Positions 34,850-44,380 are shown, counted from the first letter of the stretch. The stretch: 64,000 nt of DNA from Xenophilus sp. E41 (GCF_003671765.1 NZ_QPIB01000037.1:36055-100054); one strand, 5' to 3'. Program-made: numbers and translations. Notes: generated from the sequence alone by a model not told the origin.

Positions 34850-36106
34850 ATGCAACTCCCCTACGAACTCCAGCTCGGCTGGCGCTACACCCGGGCCGGC
34901 CGGGCGACGCGGCGCAACGGCTTCATCTCCTTCATCTCGGGCGTGTCGATGCTGGGCATCGCGCTCGGGGTGGCGGCGCTGATCATCGTGCTGTCGGTCA
35001 TGAACGGCTTCCAGAAGGAAGTGCGCGACCGCATGCTGGGCGTGGTCTCGCACATCGAGATCTTCTCGCGCGACGGCCAGGCCTTGCAGGACCTGGACGC
35101 GATCATGGCCGCCGCGCGCAAGAACCCCGAGGTGGTGGGCGCGGCGCCCTACATCGCCTCGCAGGCCCTGGTGGCGCGCGGCGAGGACATGAAGGGCGTG
35201 CTGGTGCGCGGCATCGAGCCGAAGCTGGAGCCCGAGGTCACCGAGTTCAGCAACTCGGCCACCAACGGCGCGCTCGACAAGCTGGTGCCGGGCGAGTTCG
35301 GCATCGTGCTGGGCGGCGAGCTGGCGCGCTCGCTCTTCGTGCGGCCGGGCGACCAGGTGACGCTGATCGCGCCGGGCGGGCAGGTCACGCCGGCCGGCGT
35401 CGTGCCGCGGCTGAAGCAGTTCACGGTGGTGGGCACCTTCGAATCGGGCCACTACGAGTACGACTCGGCGCTGGCGATGATCCACGAGCAGGACGCGGCC
35501 AAGGTGTTCCGCCTGGAGGGACCGACCGGCATCCGCCTGAAGCTCAAGGATTTGAACATCGCGCGCGAGGTGGCCGACCAGCTGGCGACGACGCTGCCGG
35601 GCCAGTTCCTCATCCGCGACTGGACACGCCAGAACAAGACCTGGTTCGCGGCCGTGCAGGTCGAGAAGCGGATGATGTTCATCATCCTCACGCTCATCGT
35701 CGCGGTGGCGGCCTTCAACCTGGTGTCGACGCTGGTGATGACGGTGACCGACAAGCGCGCCGACATCGCCATCCTGCGCACCCTGGGCGCCAGCCCGAAA
35801 AGCATCATGGGCGTGTTCGTGGTGCAGGGCGCGATGGTGGGCGTGATCGGCACGCTGGGCGGGCTCGGCCTGGGGCTGCTCATCGCCTACAACATCGACG
35901 TGATCGTGCCCTTCATCGAGCGGCTGCTGCACACCAGCTTCCTGCCCCAGGACATCTATCTCATCAGCCGCATGCCCAGCGACCCGCAGCGCGGCGACAT
36001 CATGCCCATCACCGTCATTTCGCTCGTGCTCGCTTTCGCGGCCACGCTGTACCCGAGCTGGCGCGCCAGCCGGGTGAATCCCGCTGAGGCACTCCGTTAT
36101 GAGTGA
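34850..36106 (+). CDS. lolC: Lipoprotein-releasing system permease LolC/LolE
   Basis: 418 aa from the ATG at 34850 ([17 protein letters not shown]). MacB/FtsX-type permease: first helix [25 protein letters not shown], large periplasmic domain (about 50-265), three C-terminal helices ([57 protein letters not shown]). It extracts mature lipoproteins from the inner membrane for LolA. The single permease plus LolD suggests a homodimeric Lol complex. The stop overlaps lolD by 8 bp. Confidence 0.96.
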   Translation: MQLPYELQLGWRYTRAGRATRRNGFISFISGVSMLGIALGVAALIIVLSVMNGFQKEVRDRMLGVVSHIEIFSRDGQALQDLDAIMAAARKNPEVVGAAPYIASQALVARGEDMKGVLVRGIEPKLEPEVTEFSNSATNGALDKLVPGEFGIVLGGELARSLFVRPGDQVTLIAPGGQVTPAGVVPRLKQFTVVGTFESGHYEYDSALAMIHEQDAAKVFRLEGPTGIRLKLKDLNIAREVADQLATTLPGQFLIRDWTRQNKTWFAAVQVEKRMMFIILTLIVAVAAFNLVSTLVMTVTDKRADIAILRTLGASPKSIMGVFVVQGAMVGVIGTLGGLGLGLLIAYNIDVIVPFIERLLHTSFLPQDIYLISRMPSDPQRGDIMPITVISLVLAFAATLYPSWRASRVNPAEALRYE

Positions 36107-36788
36107 TCCCGCACGTCAGGTGGTTCTGGAGGCGAGGGGCCTCACCAAGCGCTTCCACGAAGGCCGCATCGACCTCACGGTGTTGCACGGCGTCGACCTG
36201 GACGTGCGGGCGGGCGAGACGCTGGCCATCGTCGGCGCCTCGGGCTCGGGCAAGAGCACGCTGCTGCACCTCATGGGCGGGCTGGATGCGCCCAGCGCCG
36301 GCAGCCTGACGCTCATGGGCCAGGCCTTCGCGCGGCTCGACCCGGCCGCGCAGGGCCGGCTGCGCAACCAGCATCTGGGCTTCGTCTACCAGTTCCATCA
36401 CCTGCTGCCGGAGTTCAGTGCGCTGGACAACGTCGCCATGCCGCTGCGCATCCGCCGCCAGACCGCGCACGAGGCGCACGAGGCGGCCCGGGCGATCCTG
36501 ACCGCCGTGGGCCTGGGCCAGCGCGTGCAGCACCGCCCGGCCGAACTGTCGGGCGGCGAGCGCCAGCGGGTGGCCATCGCACGCGCGCTGGTCACGCAGC
36601 CGGCCTGCGTGCTGGCCGACGAGCCGACCGGCAACCTGGACCGCGCGACGGCCGACGGCGTCTTCGCGCTGATGCTGCAGCTGGCCCGCGAGCGCGGCAC
36701 CGCCTTCGTCATGGTCACGCACGACGATGCGCTGGCGGCGCGCTGCGACCGGCAACTGCGGCTGGTCGAGGGGCGGCTGGCCGGCTGA
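36099..36788 (+). CDS. lolD: Lipoprotein-releasing system ATPase LolD
   Basis: 229 aa ABC ATPase. Walker [11 protein letters not shown]-loop [17 protein letters not shown] (the FQxHHLL LolD signature), ABC signature [15 protein letters not shown], Walker [12 protein letters not shown], and H-loop MVTHDD. Drives lipoprotein release with LolC. Confidence 0.97.
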   Translation: MSDPARQVVLEARGLTKRFHEGRIDLTVLHGVDLDVRAGETLAIVGASGSGKSTLLHLMGGLDAPSAGSLTLMGQAFARLDPAAQGRLRNQHLGFVYQFHHLLPEFSALDNVAMPLRIRRQTAHEAHEAARAILTAVGLGQRVQHRPAELSGGERQRVAIARALVTQPACVLADEPTGNLDRATADGVFALMLQLARERGTAFVMVTHDDALAARCDRQLRLVEGRLAG

Positions 36789-36826
36789 GCGCCGGTCGAA
36801 CGTGGCACCGAGGGCCGACCGGCGCT
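36788..36826. terminator. Hairpin at the lolD stop
   Basis: AGCGCCGGTCG (36788-36798) pairs perfectly with CGACCGGCGCT (36816-36826), an 11 bp stem with a 17 nt loop that starts at the last base of the lolD stop codon. No uridine tract follows, so it may be a weak terminator or mRNA-end stabiliser. Confidence 0.55.
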
Positions 36827-36845
36827 GGCGCACTACGATGGGCCG

Positions 36846-38195
36846 ATGTCTTCGAAGCCTTCTGCTCCCTCGATCGCGATTCCCGCCTCTGCGGTCCACG
36901 ACCCCGTCCTCGCCCCGCCACTCAAGGGCTGGCCGCACGACGGCCCTGCGCTCGCCGCCTCCCGGGTCGGTGACCAGGGCTGGAACCTGCTGGCCGGCGA
37001 CCTGCCGCTGCCGGTTGCCGTGCTCAAGCGCGAAGCGCTGGCCCACAACATCGCCTGGATGGCCGAGCGCACGCGTGCCTGGGGCGTGGAGCTGGTGCCG
37101 CACGGCAAGACCACCATGTCGCCGCAACTCTTCCGTCGCCAGCTGGAGGCGGGCGCCTGGGGCATCACCTTCGCCACCGTGATGCAGGTGGCCGTGGGCG
37201 TGGCGGCGGGCGTGCGACGCGCGCTGATCGCCAACGAGGTGATGGACGCGTCCGACCTGGCGCACCTGGCCGCGCTGCGTCGCCGGCATGCGGACCTGCG
37301 CGTGATCTTCCTCGTCGATTCGAAGGCCCAGCTCGCGCTGATCGAGGCCTGGCAGGCGCGGCAGGAAGAGGCGGTGCCCCCCTTCGAGGTGCTGCTTGAG
37401 ATCGGCTTCGGTGGCGGGCGCACCGGCGTGCGCAGCGAGGCCGAGGCGCTGGCCCTGGCGCAGGCGCTGCACGCCAGCCCGGCGGTGCGCTTCGCCGGCA
37501 TCGAGTGCTACGAGGGCCTGTGGGCCAAGGGCGAGAGCGGCGCCGACCGCGCCTGGGTCGACACGCTGATGGACCGGGTCGACGCGGTGGCGGCCGAGTG
37601 CGTGCGCGCGGGCCTGTTCGAGGGCGAGGAGTTCATCGTCTCGGCCGGCGGCTCGGCCGTGTTCGACCTCGTGGCGGCGCGGCTCAGGCCGGCGCTGGGC
37701 CGCCCGGTGCGCGGACTGCTGCGTTCGGGCTGCTACGTCACGCACGACCACGGCACCTACACCCGCATGATGGAGGCGATGGCGCCGCGCCTGGGCTGCC
37801 CAACCGGTTGCGATGTCGCCGACATGCTGCGGCCCGCGCTCGAGGTGTGGGCGCTGGTGCAGTCCTGCCCCGAGCCGGGCCTGGCCATCGTCGGTGCCGG
37901 CAAGCGCGACCTGTCCTTCGACATGGGGATGCCGGTGCCCATCGCACGCGCGGCGGCCGGGCAATCCAGCGCGCAGCCCGTGCCGGCCGGCTGGCGCATC
38001 GATGCGCTCAACGACCAGCATGCGTACCTGCGCTGGGAGGCCGGCGATGCGGCGCTCGCGGCGCAGGCACCGGTGGCGGGCGAGCGCATCGGCCTGGGCA
38101 TCTCGCACCCCTGCACCACCTTCGACAAGTGGCACTGGATGCCGGTCGTCGACGAGGCCTACCGGGTGTGCGATGCGGTGACGATGCAGTTCTGA
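36846..38195 (+). CDS. D-serine dehydratase-like PLP enzyme (amino acid deaminase)
   Basis: 449 aa, alanine-racemase fold type III. PLP lysine Lys88 in ELVPHGKTTMSPQLF. The C-terminal D-serine dehydratase-like domain has GLGISHPCTTFDKWHWMPVVDE, with His and Cys that bind the catalytic metal in the DSD1/D-threo-3-hydroxyaspartate dehydratase family. Probably deaminates a D-hydroxyamino acid such as D-serine or D-threonine. May be co-transcribed with the PPC-domain gene 19 bp downstream. Confidence 0.88.
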   Translation: MSSKPSAPSIAIPASAVHDPVLAPPLKGWPHDGPALAASRVGDQGWNLLAGDLPLPVAVLKREALAHNIAWMAERTRAWGVELVPHGKTTMSPQLFRRQLEAGAWGITFATVMQVAVGVAAGVRRALIANEVMDASDLAHLAALRRRHADLRVIFLVDSKAQLALIEAWQARQEEAVPPFEVLLEIGFGGGRTGVRSEAEALALAQALHASPAVRFAGIECYEGLWAKGESGADRAWVDTLMDRVDAVAAECVRAGLFEGEEFIVSAGGSAVFDLVAARLRPALGRPVRGLLRSGCYVTHDHGTYTRMMEAMAPRLGCPTGCDVADMLRPALEVWALVQSCPEPGLAIVGAGKRDLSFDMGMPVPIARAAAGQSSAQPVPAGWRIDALNDQHAYLRWEAGDAALAAQAPVAGERIGLGISHPCTTFDKWHWMPVVDEAYRVCDAVTMQF

Positions 38196-38214
38196 TATCG
38201 CGAAAGAACCATCG

Positions 38215-38652
38215 ATGCACCCACCGCCCACCGGGTCGTCCATGACGCCCGACACCGCCTTCCTGCCGCTGCGCCTGCCGCCGGGTGCCGACCTGCGCCG
38301 CGCGCTGGAGGAGGCGGCGGCCGGCTTCGCGCCCGAGGGCTGCTTCGTCGTGAGCGGCATCGGCAGCCTGCAGGATGCCCAGCTGCGCCCGGCCGGCCTC
38401 GATGCCACGAGGCGATTCGGCGGCCCGTGGGAGATCCTCAGCCTGGCCGGCACGCTCACGCGCGACGGCGCACACCTGCACATCGCGCTCTCGGGTGCGC
38501 AGGGCCAGGTGGTGGGCGGCCATCTGGTGCACGGCAACCGGGTGCGCACCACGGCCGAGGTGCTGCTGTGCCGGCCGGCCGGCTGGGTGCTGGGGCGCGG
38601 CCCCGATGCCGCCACCGGCTACGACGAGTTGCTAGTCCGTCGCTCGCCCTGA
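38215..38652 (+). CDS. PPC/DUF296 domain protein
   Basis: 145 aa (ATG 38242 is an alternative start). LPLRLPPGADLRRALEEAAAG, CFVVSGIGSLQDAQLR, EILSLAGTLTRDGAHLHIALSG and VVGGHLVHGNRVRTTAEVLL match the trimeric plants-and-prokaryotes conserved (PPC) domain, with the conserved H-x-H strand and the G-G-H-L metal-site loop. Bacterial function unknown; it lacks an AT-hook. Confidence 0.85.
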   Translation: MHPPPTGSSMTPDTAFLPLRLPPGADLRRALEEAAAGFAPEGCFVVSGIGSLQDAQLRPAGLDATRRFGGPWEILSLAGTLTRDGAHLHIALSGAQGQVVGGHLVHGNRVRTTAEVLLCRPAGWVLGRGPDAATGYDELLVRRSP

Positions 38653-38668
38653 GCCAGGGCATGCGAGG

Positions 38669-38728
38669 TGCTATCGAATTGGTAGCGCCTCGCGCAGATT
38701 GGGCGGGCGCTGGCGGCCGATCTTGCTC
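38669..38728 (+). repeat. GCTAT repeat copy downstream of the PPC gene
   Basis: TGCTATCGAATTGGTAGC core, then GGGCGGGCGCTGGCGGCCGA shared with the copy at 33751. Intergenic between convergent genes ending at 38652 and 38747. Confidence 0.7.
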
Positions 38729-38746
38729 TGGGCCTGGGCGGCCGGC

Positions 38747-38968
38747 CTACTGCGCCTTGGGGTCGCCGAACGGGCTGTCTTCCGGCGGTGCCTCGGTCGG
38801 CATGCGGAACTGTTCGCTGGCCCAGGCGCCCAGGTCGATGCCCTTGCAGCGCGCGCTGCAGAAGGGGCGGTAGGGGTTGTCGGCGGCGTAGCGGGCGTCC
38901 TCGCCGCAGGCCGGGCAGGGGACGGTGCGCACGGCACCGGGCGTCGGGCTCTTGCGGCCGCTGCTCAT
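38747..38968 (-). CDS. yacG: DNA gyrase inhibitor YacG
   Basis: 73 aa zinc protein with Cys18, Cys21, Cys37 and Cys41 (CPACG ... [10 protein letters not shown]) and [13 protein letters not shown]. coli YacG binds GyrB and blocks DNA binding. The start overlaps the zapD stop (ATGA); the zapD-yacG pair is conserved. Confidence 0.95.
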   Translation of the reverse strand: MSSGRKSPTPGAVRTVPCPACGEDARYAADNPYRPFCSARCKGIDLGAWASEQFRMPTEAPPEDSPFGDPKAQ

Positions 38969-39759
38969 GCGCACAGCGTCAGCTCGAAGGGCGCATCCTT
39001 GGTGCTCGGATGCAGCTTGTCGTCGGCCTCGTGGCGCATCAGGCGCACCGACACCATGAGGCGGTTGCCGCTGATCTCGGGCACCAGGCCCAGGGCCGGG
39101 TCGATGCGCAGGCGCAGCAGCTGGAAGCTGCGGCCCTGCGGCAGGGTCTGCTGGAACTGGCCCCCTGCGGCCATGACCTTGTAGGGCACGTCGGCGTCGC
39201 GCAGCAGCTTGAGCAGCAGGAAGACCGCCTCGGCCAGCGGCGCCAGCGTGGAGGCCCAACGTTCCAGGTCCTGGCGGCGGCTGGCGCTGCTGCGGTGCTG
39301 CCAGGCGTAGTAGGCGGGCAGGTCGAATTCGCAGGTGCCGGCGGGAATGCCGACGCGGCTGCGCACGCCCATGAGCCATTCGTTCTCGGTCAGCGCCTGC
39401 CCGGCCTTGCCCGGCATCGCGTTGAGGGCCGCGAAGTTGCGTTCGAGCTGGCCGATGACCTGGTCGAGCACCGACTCCTGGATCGCCGGGTTGCCGCGGT
39501 AGCCGTTGAACGCGGCCTTGTGCTTGTCGAGGTCGCGCAGCACGTCGGCCTTGAGGTCGGCACGCGCCGCGACGTCCATGATCTCGAAGATGGTGACCAC
39601 CGCGTAGTGGTGGCTCAGCGCCGAGTCGGCCGCGACCAGCTCGCCGAGGCGGCGAAAGAGGTGCTCCAGCCGCAGGTAAGTGCGAATGCGCTCGTTGAAG
39701 GGGTATTCGTAAAGGATCACGTCGCTGGCGAGGTTGGAACAACCGCTTCGACGGGCCAT
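38965..39759 (-). CDS. zapD: Cell division protein ZapD
   Basis: 264 aa from ATG 39759 (GAGG ribosome-binding site); most homologues begin at the position of the GTG at 39720 ([13 protein letters not shown]), so the true length may be 251. Conserved [15 protein letters not shown] and the all-alpha N-terminal plus beta C-terminal ZapD architecture ([32 protein letters not shown]). Crosslinks FtsZ filaments at the division ring. Normally next to coaE; here an acetylation locus lies between. Confidence 0.95.
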   Translation of the reverse strand: MARRSGCSNLASDVILYEYPFNERIRTYLRLEHLFRRLGELVAADSALSHHYAVVTIFEIMDVAARADLKADVLRDLDKHKAAFNGYRGNPAIQESVLDQVIGQLERNFAALNAMPGKAGQALTENEWLMGVRSRVGIPAGTCEFDLPAYYAWQHRSSASRRQDLERWASTLAPLAEAVFLLLKLLRDADVPYKVMAAGGQFQQTLPQGRSFQLLRLRIDPALGLVPEISGNRLMVSVRLMRHEADDKLHPSTKDAPFELTLCA

Positions 39760-39787
39760 GATAGCCTCATGAGCCCGTCCGGTCGTG

Positions 39788-40786
39788 TCAGTCCAGGCGC
39801 TTCCTGACCTCTTGCAGCATGGCTTTTCCCAGCGAGACCTGTCCCAGCATGGACAGGTGCGTGTCGTTGGGGAAGTAGAAGTCCTGCGTCGCGAAGCGGG
39901 CCTGCTGGGCCCACGTGAAGAGATCGGGGCCCAGCGCCGGGTGCGCCTTCAACAGGTCGACGAAGGGCGAAGAGTGCTGCGGGTCGAGGTACACCGTGGT
40001 CTTGTTGGGGATGATCATCCACAGCAGGTCCAGCGATGGGTTGGCGGCGGTGAGACGCTGCATGCGCTCGAAGGTCTGCGCCGTCAGTGGGCCGTTGTCG
40101 ATGTCTTCCTTGAAGAAGGGCACGCGGTCGCAGGCGAGGTGGGAAAACTGCTTGCAGCCGTCCGGGACCAGCCGCACCAGGGTCTCATCCCCGTGCTGGG
40201 TGTCGCCCTGCGCGCGCATCGCCTTACGGGTGTTGAGCCAGGTGATGGGGCCGGTCGTGAGCTTGGCGGCCCAGTTCAGGCCCGGCGGCGGCTTCTGCGT
40301 CAGCGGGCCGAGAAAGGGCTCGGTCTTCAGCTCGAGCCGGCGCTCGACCATGTGGCTGCACTGTTCGCTGCGTCGCATGCGTTCGTCGAAGGCGCGTTCC
40401 ACGCTTTCCGCGATCACCATCCGGCCCTTGAAGCCCTGCCGGCGGACCCAGTCGGTGAAGTCGCCGCACATGTAGCCGACCTGGCCCCAGTAGGTGGTGC
40501 TCACCTTGTAGCCAGCCTGCACCAGAGACGCCTGCCAGCGGTAGGTCATCGAGAAGCTGTCGCCCAGCACCAGGATGTCGGCCTGGTCGAGCGGCACGGC
40601 GCGCAGGTGGGCGGGATCGAGGACCGGCGGGTCGTGCCGCCAGCCGAACTGCGTTTCGGACAGCCTGCCGATGCGGGTGAGGTCGCCATAGGGCGCCGGT
40701 GTGAACAGCGTCCAGACCAGGAGCGCCGAGATGATGGCGAAGCCCACCCCGAAGGTGGCGAGCCAGAGCGAGGCGACTTTCTTCAT
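39788..40786 (-). CDS. Membrane-anchored SGNH/AlgX-like protein (copy 1)
   Basis: 332 aa. One N-terminal membrane anchor (LWLATFGVGFAIISALLVWTLF), then a periplasmic SGNH-hydrolase fold: nucleophile Ser77 in VLGDSFSMTYRW and the D-x-x-H dyad in YFPNDTHLSMLG. This is the arrangement of AlgX/AlgJ-type O-acetyltransferases that work with an MBOAT partner. Paralogue of the gene at 40965 (shared GDSFS, PNKTTVYLD and PND-x-H segments). The two are separated by a 91 bp tandem repeat. Confidence 0.88.
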   Translation of the reverse strand: MKKVASLWLATFGVGFAIISALLVWTLFTPAPYGDLTRIGRLSETQFGWRHDPPVLDPAHLRAVPLDQADILVLGDSFSMTYRWQASLVQAGYKVSTTYWGQVGYMCGDFTDWVRRQGFKGRMVIAESVERAFDERMRRSEQCSHMVERRLELKTEPFLGPLTQKPPPGLNWAAKLTTGPITWLNTRKAMRAQGDTQHGDETLVRLVPDGCKQFSHLACDRVPFFKEDIDNGPLTAQTFERMQRLTAANPSLDLLWMIIPNKTTVYLDPQHSSPFVDLLKAHPALGPDLFTWAQQARFATQDFYFPNDTHLSMLGQVSLGKAMLQEVRKRLD

Positions 40787-40966
40787 ATCAGTCGCGCCCG
40801 GCCGCCCGAAGCGACTGATGCGCCCCCTCGGGGGGCAGCGGACCGCGCGAAGCGGGGGAGCGTGGGGGCTGTGTCATATCAGTCGCGCCCGGCCGCCCGA
40901 AGCGACTGATGCGCCCCCTCGGGGGGCAGCGGACCGCGCGAAGCGGGGGAGCGTGGGGGTTGTGTC
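40785..40966 (+). repeat. Tandem 91 bp direct repeat (GC-rich family)
   Basis: Two copies, 40785-40875 and 40876-40966, differing at one base near the end (GGGGGCT versus GGGGGTT). Each has ATATCAGTCGCGCCCGGCCG, GCGACTGATGCG, CCCCCTCGGGGGGCAG and GAGCGTGGGGG. The array starts inside the ATG of the downstream SGNH gene and ends in the stop of the upstream one, filling the whole gap between the paralogues. Confidence 0.92.
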
Positions 40967-41996
40967 ATTTCGGCGCATCCGTGTGCGGCTCCCCGATCGC
41001 TGCGCGCACATCGTCCAGCATGCGGCGACCGAAGTAGAGCTGACCTGCCATCGACCAGTGGTTGTCGTTGGGCCAGTAGAGGTCCTGGATGTCCCGGCGC
41101 GCAAGCTGCGCCGGGGCGAAGAGGTCCGGCCCGATGCCCAGCGCCTGTGCGCGCGCGCTGAAGGCCGCGTTGCGCTGGGTGTCGAGGTAGACCGTGGTCT
41201 TGTTGGGGATCACCATCCACCGCACCGTCAGCGGACGGGCCTGGTCGGCAAAGCGCGCCATGAAGTCAGCGTCGGCCGTGGTCAGTTCGGGCGTGGTGCG
41301 CTCGATCTCCAGGAACAGGCTCTTGTCGCAGACGCGGCTGCTGAACTGCCGGCAGCCGTCCTGGACCGGACTGGCGAACACGGTGCTGCCCCAGCGTCCG
41401 GCCTCGAAGGTCACCAGGTCGTTGGTCTTCAGCACCTCGCGGGTGTGCAGGTAGGTGACCAGTCCGCTGGTCAGCTTGGCAGCGGTGTTGAGCGCGAAGC
41501 CCGCCGGCGGGTGCGAAGGGTTGGTGGTCGGCGTCGGGCTGGGCGCAAAGGGCTGGCGGCCCATGGGCTTGCAGCTGCGCATGGCCTCCAGGCGCTCGGG
41601 CAGCAGGAACTCGATGCTCTCGATGAGCACCAGCCGCCCGCGAAAACCGGCGCTCTGGAGCCAGGCACCGATGTCGCCGCAGGGCGTCGGCACCTTGTCC
41701 CAGTGGACGGTCGCGACCTTGTAGCCGGCGGCGACCAGGACGCTCTGCCAGGCGAAGTAGTGGCTGAAGCTGTCGCCGATGACAAACACGTCGGCCTGAT
41801 CGACGGGCGCCTGCCGGATCAGCGAGAAGTCGATCGGAGGCGGCACGCGCAGCGGCTCGAAGTGGTACTCCGAGACCTGGCCGATGCGCGTCAGCGCGCC
41901 CGCGGGGATGCGCGTGAAGAGCGTGACGATCATCATCGCCACGATCACGGCGAAGCCCGCCGCAAATATGCTCAACCAAAGCCTTGCAGGACGCAT
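40965..41996 (-). CDS. Membrane-anchored SGNH/AlgX-like protein (copy 2)
   Basis: 343 aa from the ATG at 41996 (MRPARLWLSIFAAGFAVIVAMM), which lines up with the start of copy 1; a GTG at 42017 is possible. N-terminal anchor, nucleophile Ser in VIGDSFSHYFAWQ, dyad in YWPNDNHWSMAG. Likely periplasmic acetyl transfer to a polysaccharide, fed by the MBOAT at 42180. Duplicated SGNH partners recall AlgJ/AlgX in alginate acetylation; the glycan is unknown. Confidence 0.88.
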   Translation of the reverse strand: MRPARLWLSIFAAGFAVIVAMMIVTLFTRIPAGALTRIGQVSEYHFEPLRVPPPIDFSLIRQAPVDQADVFVIGDSFSHYFAWQSVLVAAGYKVATVHWDKVPTPCGDIGAWLQSAGFRGRLVLIESIEFLLPERLEAMRSCKPMGRQPFAPSPTPTTNPSHPPAGFALNTAAKLTSGLVTYLHTREVLKTNDLVTFEAGRWGSTVFASPVQDGCRQFSSRVCDKSLFLEIERTTPELTTADADFMARFADQARPLTVRWMVIPNKTTVYLDTQRNAAFSARAQALGIGPDLFAPAQLARRDIQDLYWPNDNHWSMAGQLYFGRRMLDDVRAAIGEPHTDAPK

Positions 41997-42110
41997 GTCG
42001 GAGGTCAGAGGCAGCACCTTGGCTGCCGCACGGAAACGCGCCGGCTGCAGCCGGCGAGCGAAGCGACGCCCTCAAGGCACCCGAGGAACTGGCTTCGCCA
42101 CGCCTCTGGG

Positions 42111-42173
42111 TGCGCCCCCCTCCAAGCCGAAGGCGCCAGTGAGGGGGGAGTCGCGAAGCGGCTTGGGGGGTGC
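42111..42173. repeat. C-rich/G-rich palindrome between SGNH and MBOAT genes
   Basis: GCGCCCCCCTCCAAGCCG (42112-42129) pairs, with a short bulge, with CGGCTTGGGGGGTGC (42159-42173). It occupies the gap between the MBOAT stop (42180) and the SGNH start. Looks like another interspersed repeat or a processing hairpin. Confidence 0.6.
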
Positions 42174-42179
42174 TTCATC

Positions 42180-43670
42180 TCAAAACTGGAAGTACAGGAA
42201 GGGGCTGTACGTCCCCAGTTTGGAAATCGAGAGGCCCAGGAGCACCACGCAGAACAAGGCGATGGCCACGGTGGCGACGCGGGACAGCTGTGGCCGTTGC
42301 ACCAGGCGCTGGACTTGCGGCACCCAGCGCTGCAGCGTGATCGTGGGCGGAAGCGCCAGGCAGATGAAGAGGCCCACCAGCAGCGTCTGGAAGAACTCGG
42401 GCTTGCGGTAGGGGATGTTGAATTCAGTGAACGCCGTCAGCTCCGTGCCGTTGAGGCCCAGCATGCCCTTGTAGAGGTGCATGGCGGTGGTCATGCTGTC
42501 GGCGCGGAACACCACCCATGCCACCATCACGCACAGGAAGGTGAGCAGCCAGCGCAGCGGCATGCTCCATCGGCTCGGGGGACGGCCCTTGCGCACCTTG
42601 GCGTTCCACAGGTGGTTGACGACGAGGAAGGCGCCGTGCAGCGCGCCCCAGATCACGAAGGTCCAGGCCGCGCCGTGCCACAGGCCGCCCAGCAGCATGG
42701 TGAGGAAGAGGTTGAGGTAGCGGCGCGCCTCGCCCAGCCGGTTGCCGCCCAGCGGGATGTAGAGGTAGTCACGCAGGAAGGTCGACAGCGAGATGTGCCA
42801 GCGCCGCCAGAAGTCGATGATGCTGGTCGACTTGTACGGTGAATTGAAGTTCAGCGGCAGGTGCACCCCCAGGCACAGCGACAGGCCCACGGCCATGTCG
42901 GAATAGCCCGAGAAGTCGAAGTAGATCTGCAGCGTGTAAGCAAGCACGCCGAACCAGGAGCTGCCGAGGCCGGGCACGGTGCCGCCCTGCACGCCGTGGA
43001 ACACCATGTCGGCGTACTGGCCCATCTTGTCGGCGATCAGCAGCTTCTTGGCCAGGCCGAAGGTGAAGATCGCCAGGCCGAGCGCGAACTTGTTGCCGTC
43101 GATGCGGTAGGTCGCCGGGTTGGCGAACTGCGGCATCATCTGCGCGTGGTGCAGCACCGGCCCCGCGATCAGGTGCGGGAAGTAGGTGACGAAGAGCACG
43201 TAGTGCACGAAGCTGCGCTCGCGCACCTTGCCCTGCCAGCAGTCGACCAGGAAGGCGATCTGGGTGAAGGTGTAGAACGAGATGCCGATGGGCAGGGCGA
43301 CGTGCAGCAGGGGCAGGGGCGCGATGCCCGCCGCGACCAGCCCGTCGTTGACGTTCGCCACGAAGAAGTCGGCGTACTTGAAGATCCCCAGCACGACGAG
43401 GTTGACCGTCAGCGCGATCACCAGCATCCGCTTGCGGCCAGCGTCGGAGCGTTCGGGCTGGGGCGTGAGCCGCAGGCCGAACCAGTAGTTGATGCAGATC
43501 GAGCCGATGAGCAGGGGCAGCGCCTTGACGCTCCACCAGCCGTAGAAGAAGAGCGATGCCAGTGCGAGGAAGCCGGCCGCTGCCCGCGTGTTGCGCCATC
43601 CGATCAGGAAGAAGCCGATCACGACGATCGGAAAGTAGACGAAGATGAACGCGTAGGAGTTGAACAGCAT
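42180..43670 (-). CDS. MBOAT-family O-acyltransferase (AlgI-like)
   Basis: 496 aa, about 11-12 membrane helices. MLFNSYAFIFVYFPIVVIGFF start, FDFSGYSDMAVGLSLCLG, DFWRRWHISLSTFLRDYLYIPLGGNRLG and catalytic-type His in MLLGGLWHGAAWTFVIWG are the AlgI/DltB hallmarks. Transfers acyl groups from the cytosol across the membrane to the SGNH proteins encoded downstream. First gene of a three-gene locus located between coaE and zapD. Confidence 0.95.
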   Translation of the reverse strand: MLFNSYAFIFVYFPIVVIGFFLIGWRNTRAAAGFLALASLFFYGWWSVKALPLLIGSICINYWFGLRLTPQPERSDAGRKRMLVIALTVNLVVLGIFKYADFFVANVNDGLVAAGIAPLPLLHVALPIGISFYTFTQIAFLVDCWQGKVRERSFVHYVLFVTYFPHLIAGPVLHHAQMMPQFANPATYRIDGNKFALGLAIFTFGLAKKLLIADKMGQYADMVFHGVQGGTVPGLGSSWFGVLAYTLQIYFDFSGYSDMAVGLSLCLGVHLPLNFNSPYKSTSIIDFWRRWHISLSTFLRDYLYIPLGGNRLGEARRYLNLFLTMLLGGLWHGAAWTFVIWGALHGAFLVVNHLWNAKVRKGRPPSRWSMPLRWLLTFLCVMVAWVVFRADSMTTAMHLYKGMLGLNGTELTAFTEFNIPYRKPEFFQTLLVGLFICLALPPTITLQRWVPQVQRLVQRPQLSRVATVAIALFCVVLLGLSISKLGTYSPFLYFQF

Positions 43671-43766
43671 CTTGGGAAGCGCGAGTCGCGGGGTCGGCGT
43701 GCCTGCGCTGTCTTCTTGTTGGCGGGGGCCGCCGGAGGTGGCGGTGCGCGTGCGGCGAACGCGCGA

Positions 43767-44369
43767 TTATCGCAAGGCGGCGCCCAGCCACCGGTTCCAC
43801 AGACTCTGCACCTGGCCAGCGAGTTCCTGGACCGTGACGCCGTCGTTGAAGAGCACCGCATCGGCCGCGGCCCGGCGCGCGGCGCGCGTCGCCTGCTGCG
43901 CGATCACGGTCCGTACCGTGTCGTCGCTCCAGCCGGAGCGGGCCATCACCCGTTCGCGCTGTGTCTGCGTGCTGGTGTCGACGACCAGCACCTTGTCGAC
44001 CAGGCCGCGCCAGCGCCCCGATTCGACCAGCAGCGGGACGTCGAAGATGACTGCCGGGGCCTTGGCCAGCCCGGCCTGACGCTCGCACTCGGCCCCGATG
44101 AGCGGGTGCAGGATGCCCTCGAGCACCCGCTTGGCTCCCGTGTCGGCGAAGACCCGCTCCCGCATGCGGGCGCGATCCAGGGCGCCGGTCGCGTCGGCGA
44201 TGTCCGCACCGAAGGCCCGGACGAGTGCGGGCATGGCAGGCCCACCGGCCACGGTCAGGGAGCGGGCAATGGCGTCGGTGTCGACGATGGCGGCGCCCAG
44301 CGCCTGCCACAGGGCAGAGACGGTGCTCTTGCCGCTCCCGATGCCCCCCGTGAGGCCGATGCGCCGCAT
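43767..44369 (-). CDS. coaE: Dephospho-CoA kinase
   Basis: 200 aa from the ATG at 44369 (MRRIGLTGGIGSGKSTV). P-loop GGIGSGKS at residues 8-15, DTDAIAR, the lid region with RERV, and VIFDVPLLVESG. Last step of CoA synthesis. Eleven bp after pilD; in relatives zapD and yacG usually follow directly. Confidence 0.97.
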   Translation of the reverse strand: MRRIGLTGGIGSGKSTVSALWQALGAAIVDTDAIARSLTVAGGPAMPALVRAFGADIADATGALDRARMRERVFADTGAKRVLEGILHPLIGAECERQAGLAKAPAVIFDVPLLVESGRWRGLVDKVLVVDTSTQTQRERVMARSGWSDDTVRTVIAQQATRAARRAAADAVLFNDGVTVQELAGQVQSLWNRWLGAALR

Positions 44370-44380
44370 GTCGGGTTCCG

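Noticed and set aside
31883..34850. Long plus-strand frame upstream of lolC
   Set aside because: Only the part from 34850 matches LolC; upstream it is antisense to recJ and the COG4255-like gene.
38671..38937. 88-codon minus-strand frame overlapping yacG
   Set aside because: It overlaps yacG in another frame and is Pro/Ala/Arg-rich; yacG has its four zinc-binding cysteines.
40785..40966. Possible CRISPR-like direct repeat
   Set aside because: Two directly abutting 91 bp copies with no spacers and no cas genes; it matches an interspersed repeat family instead.
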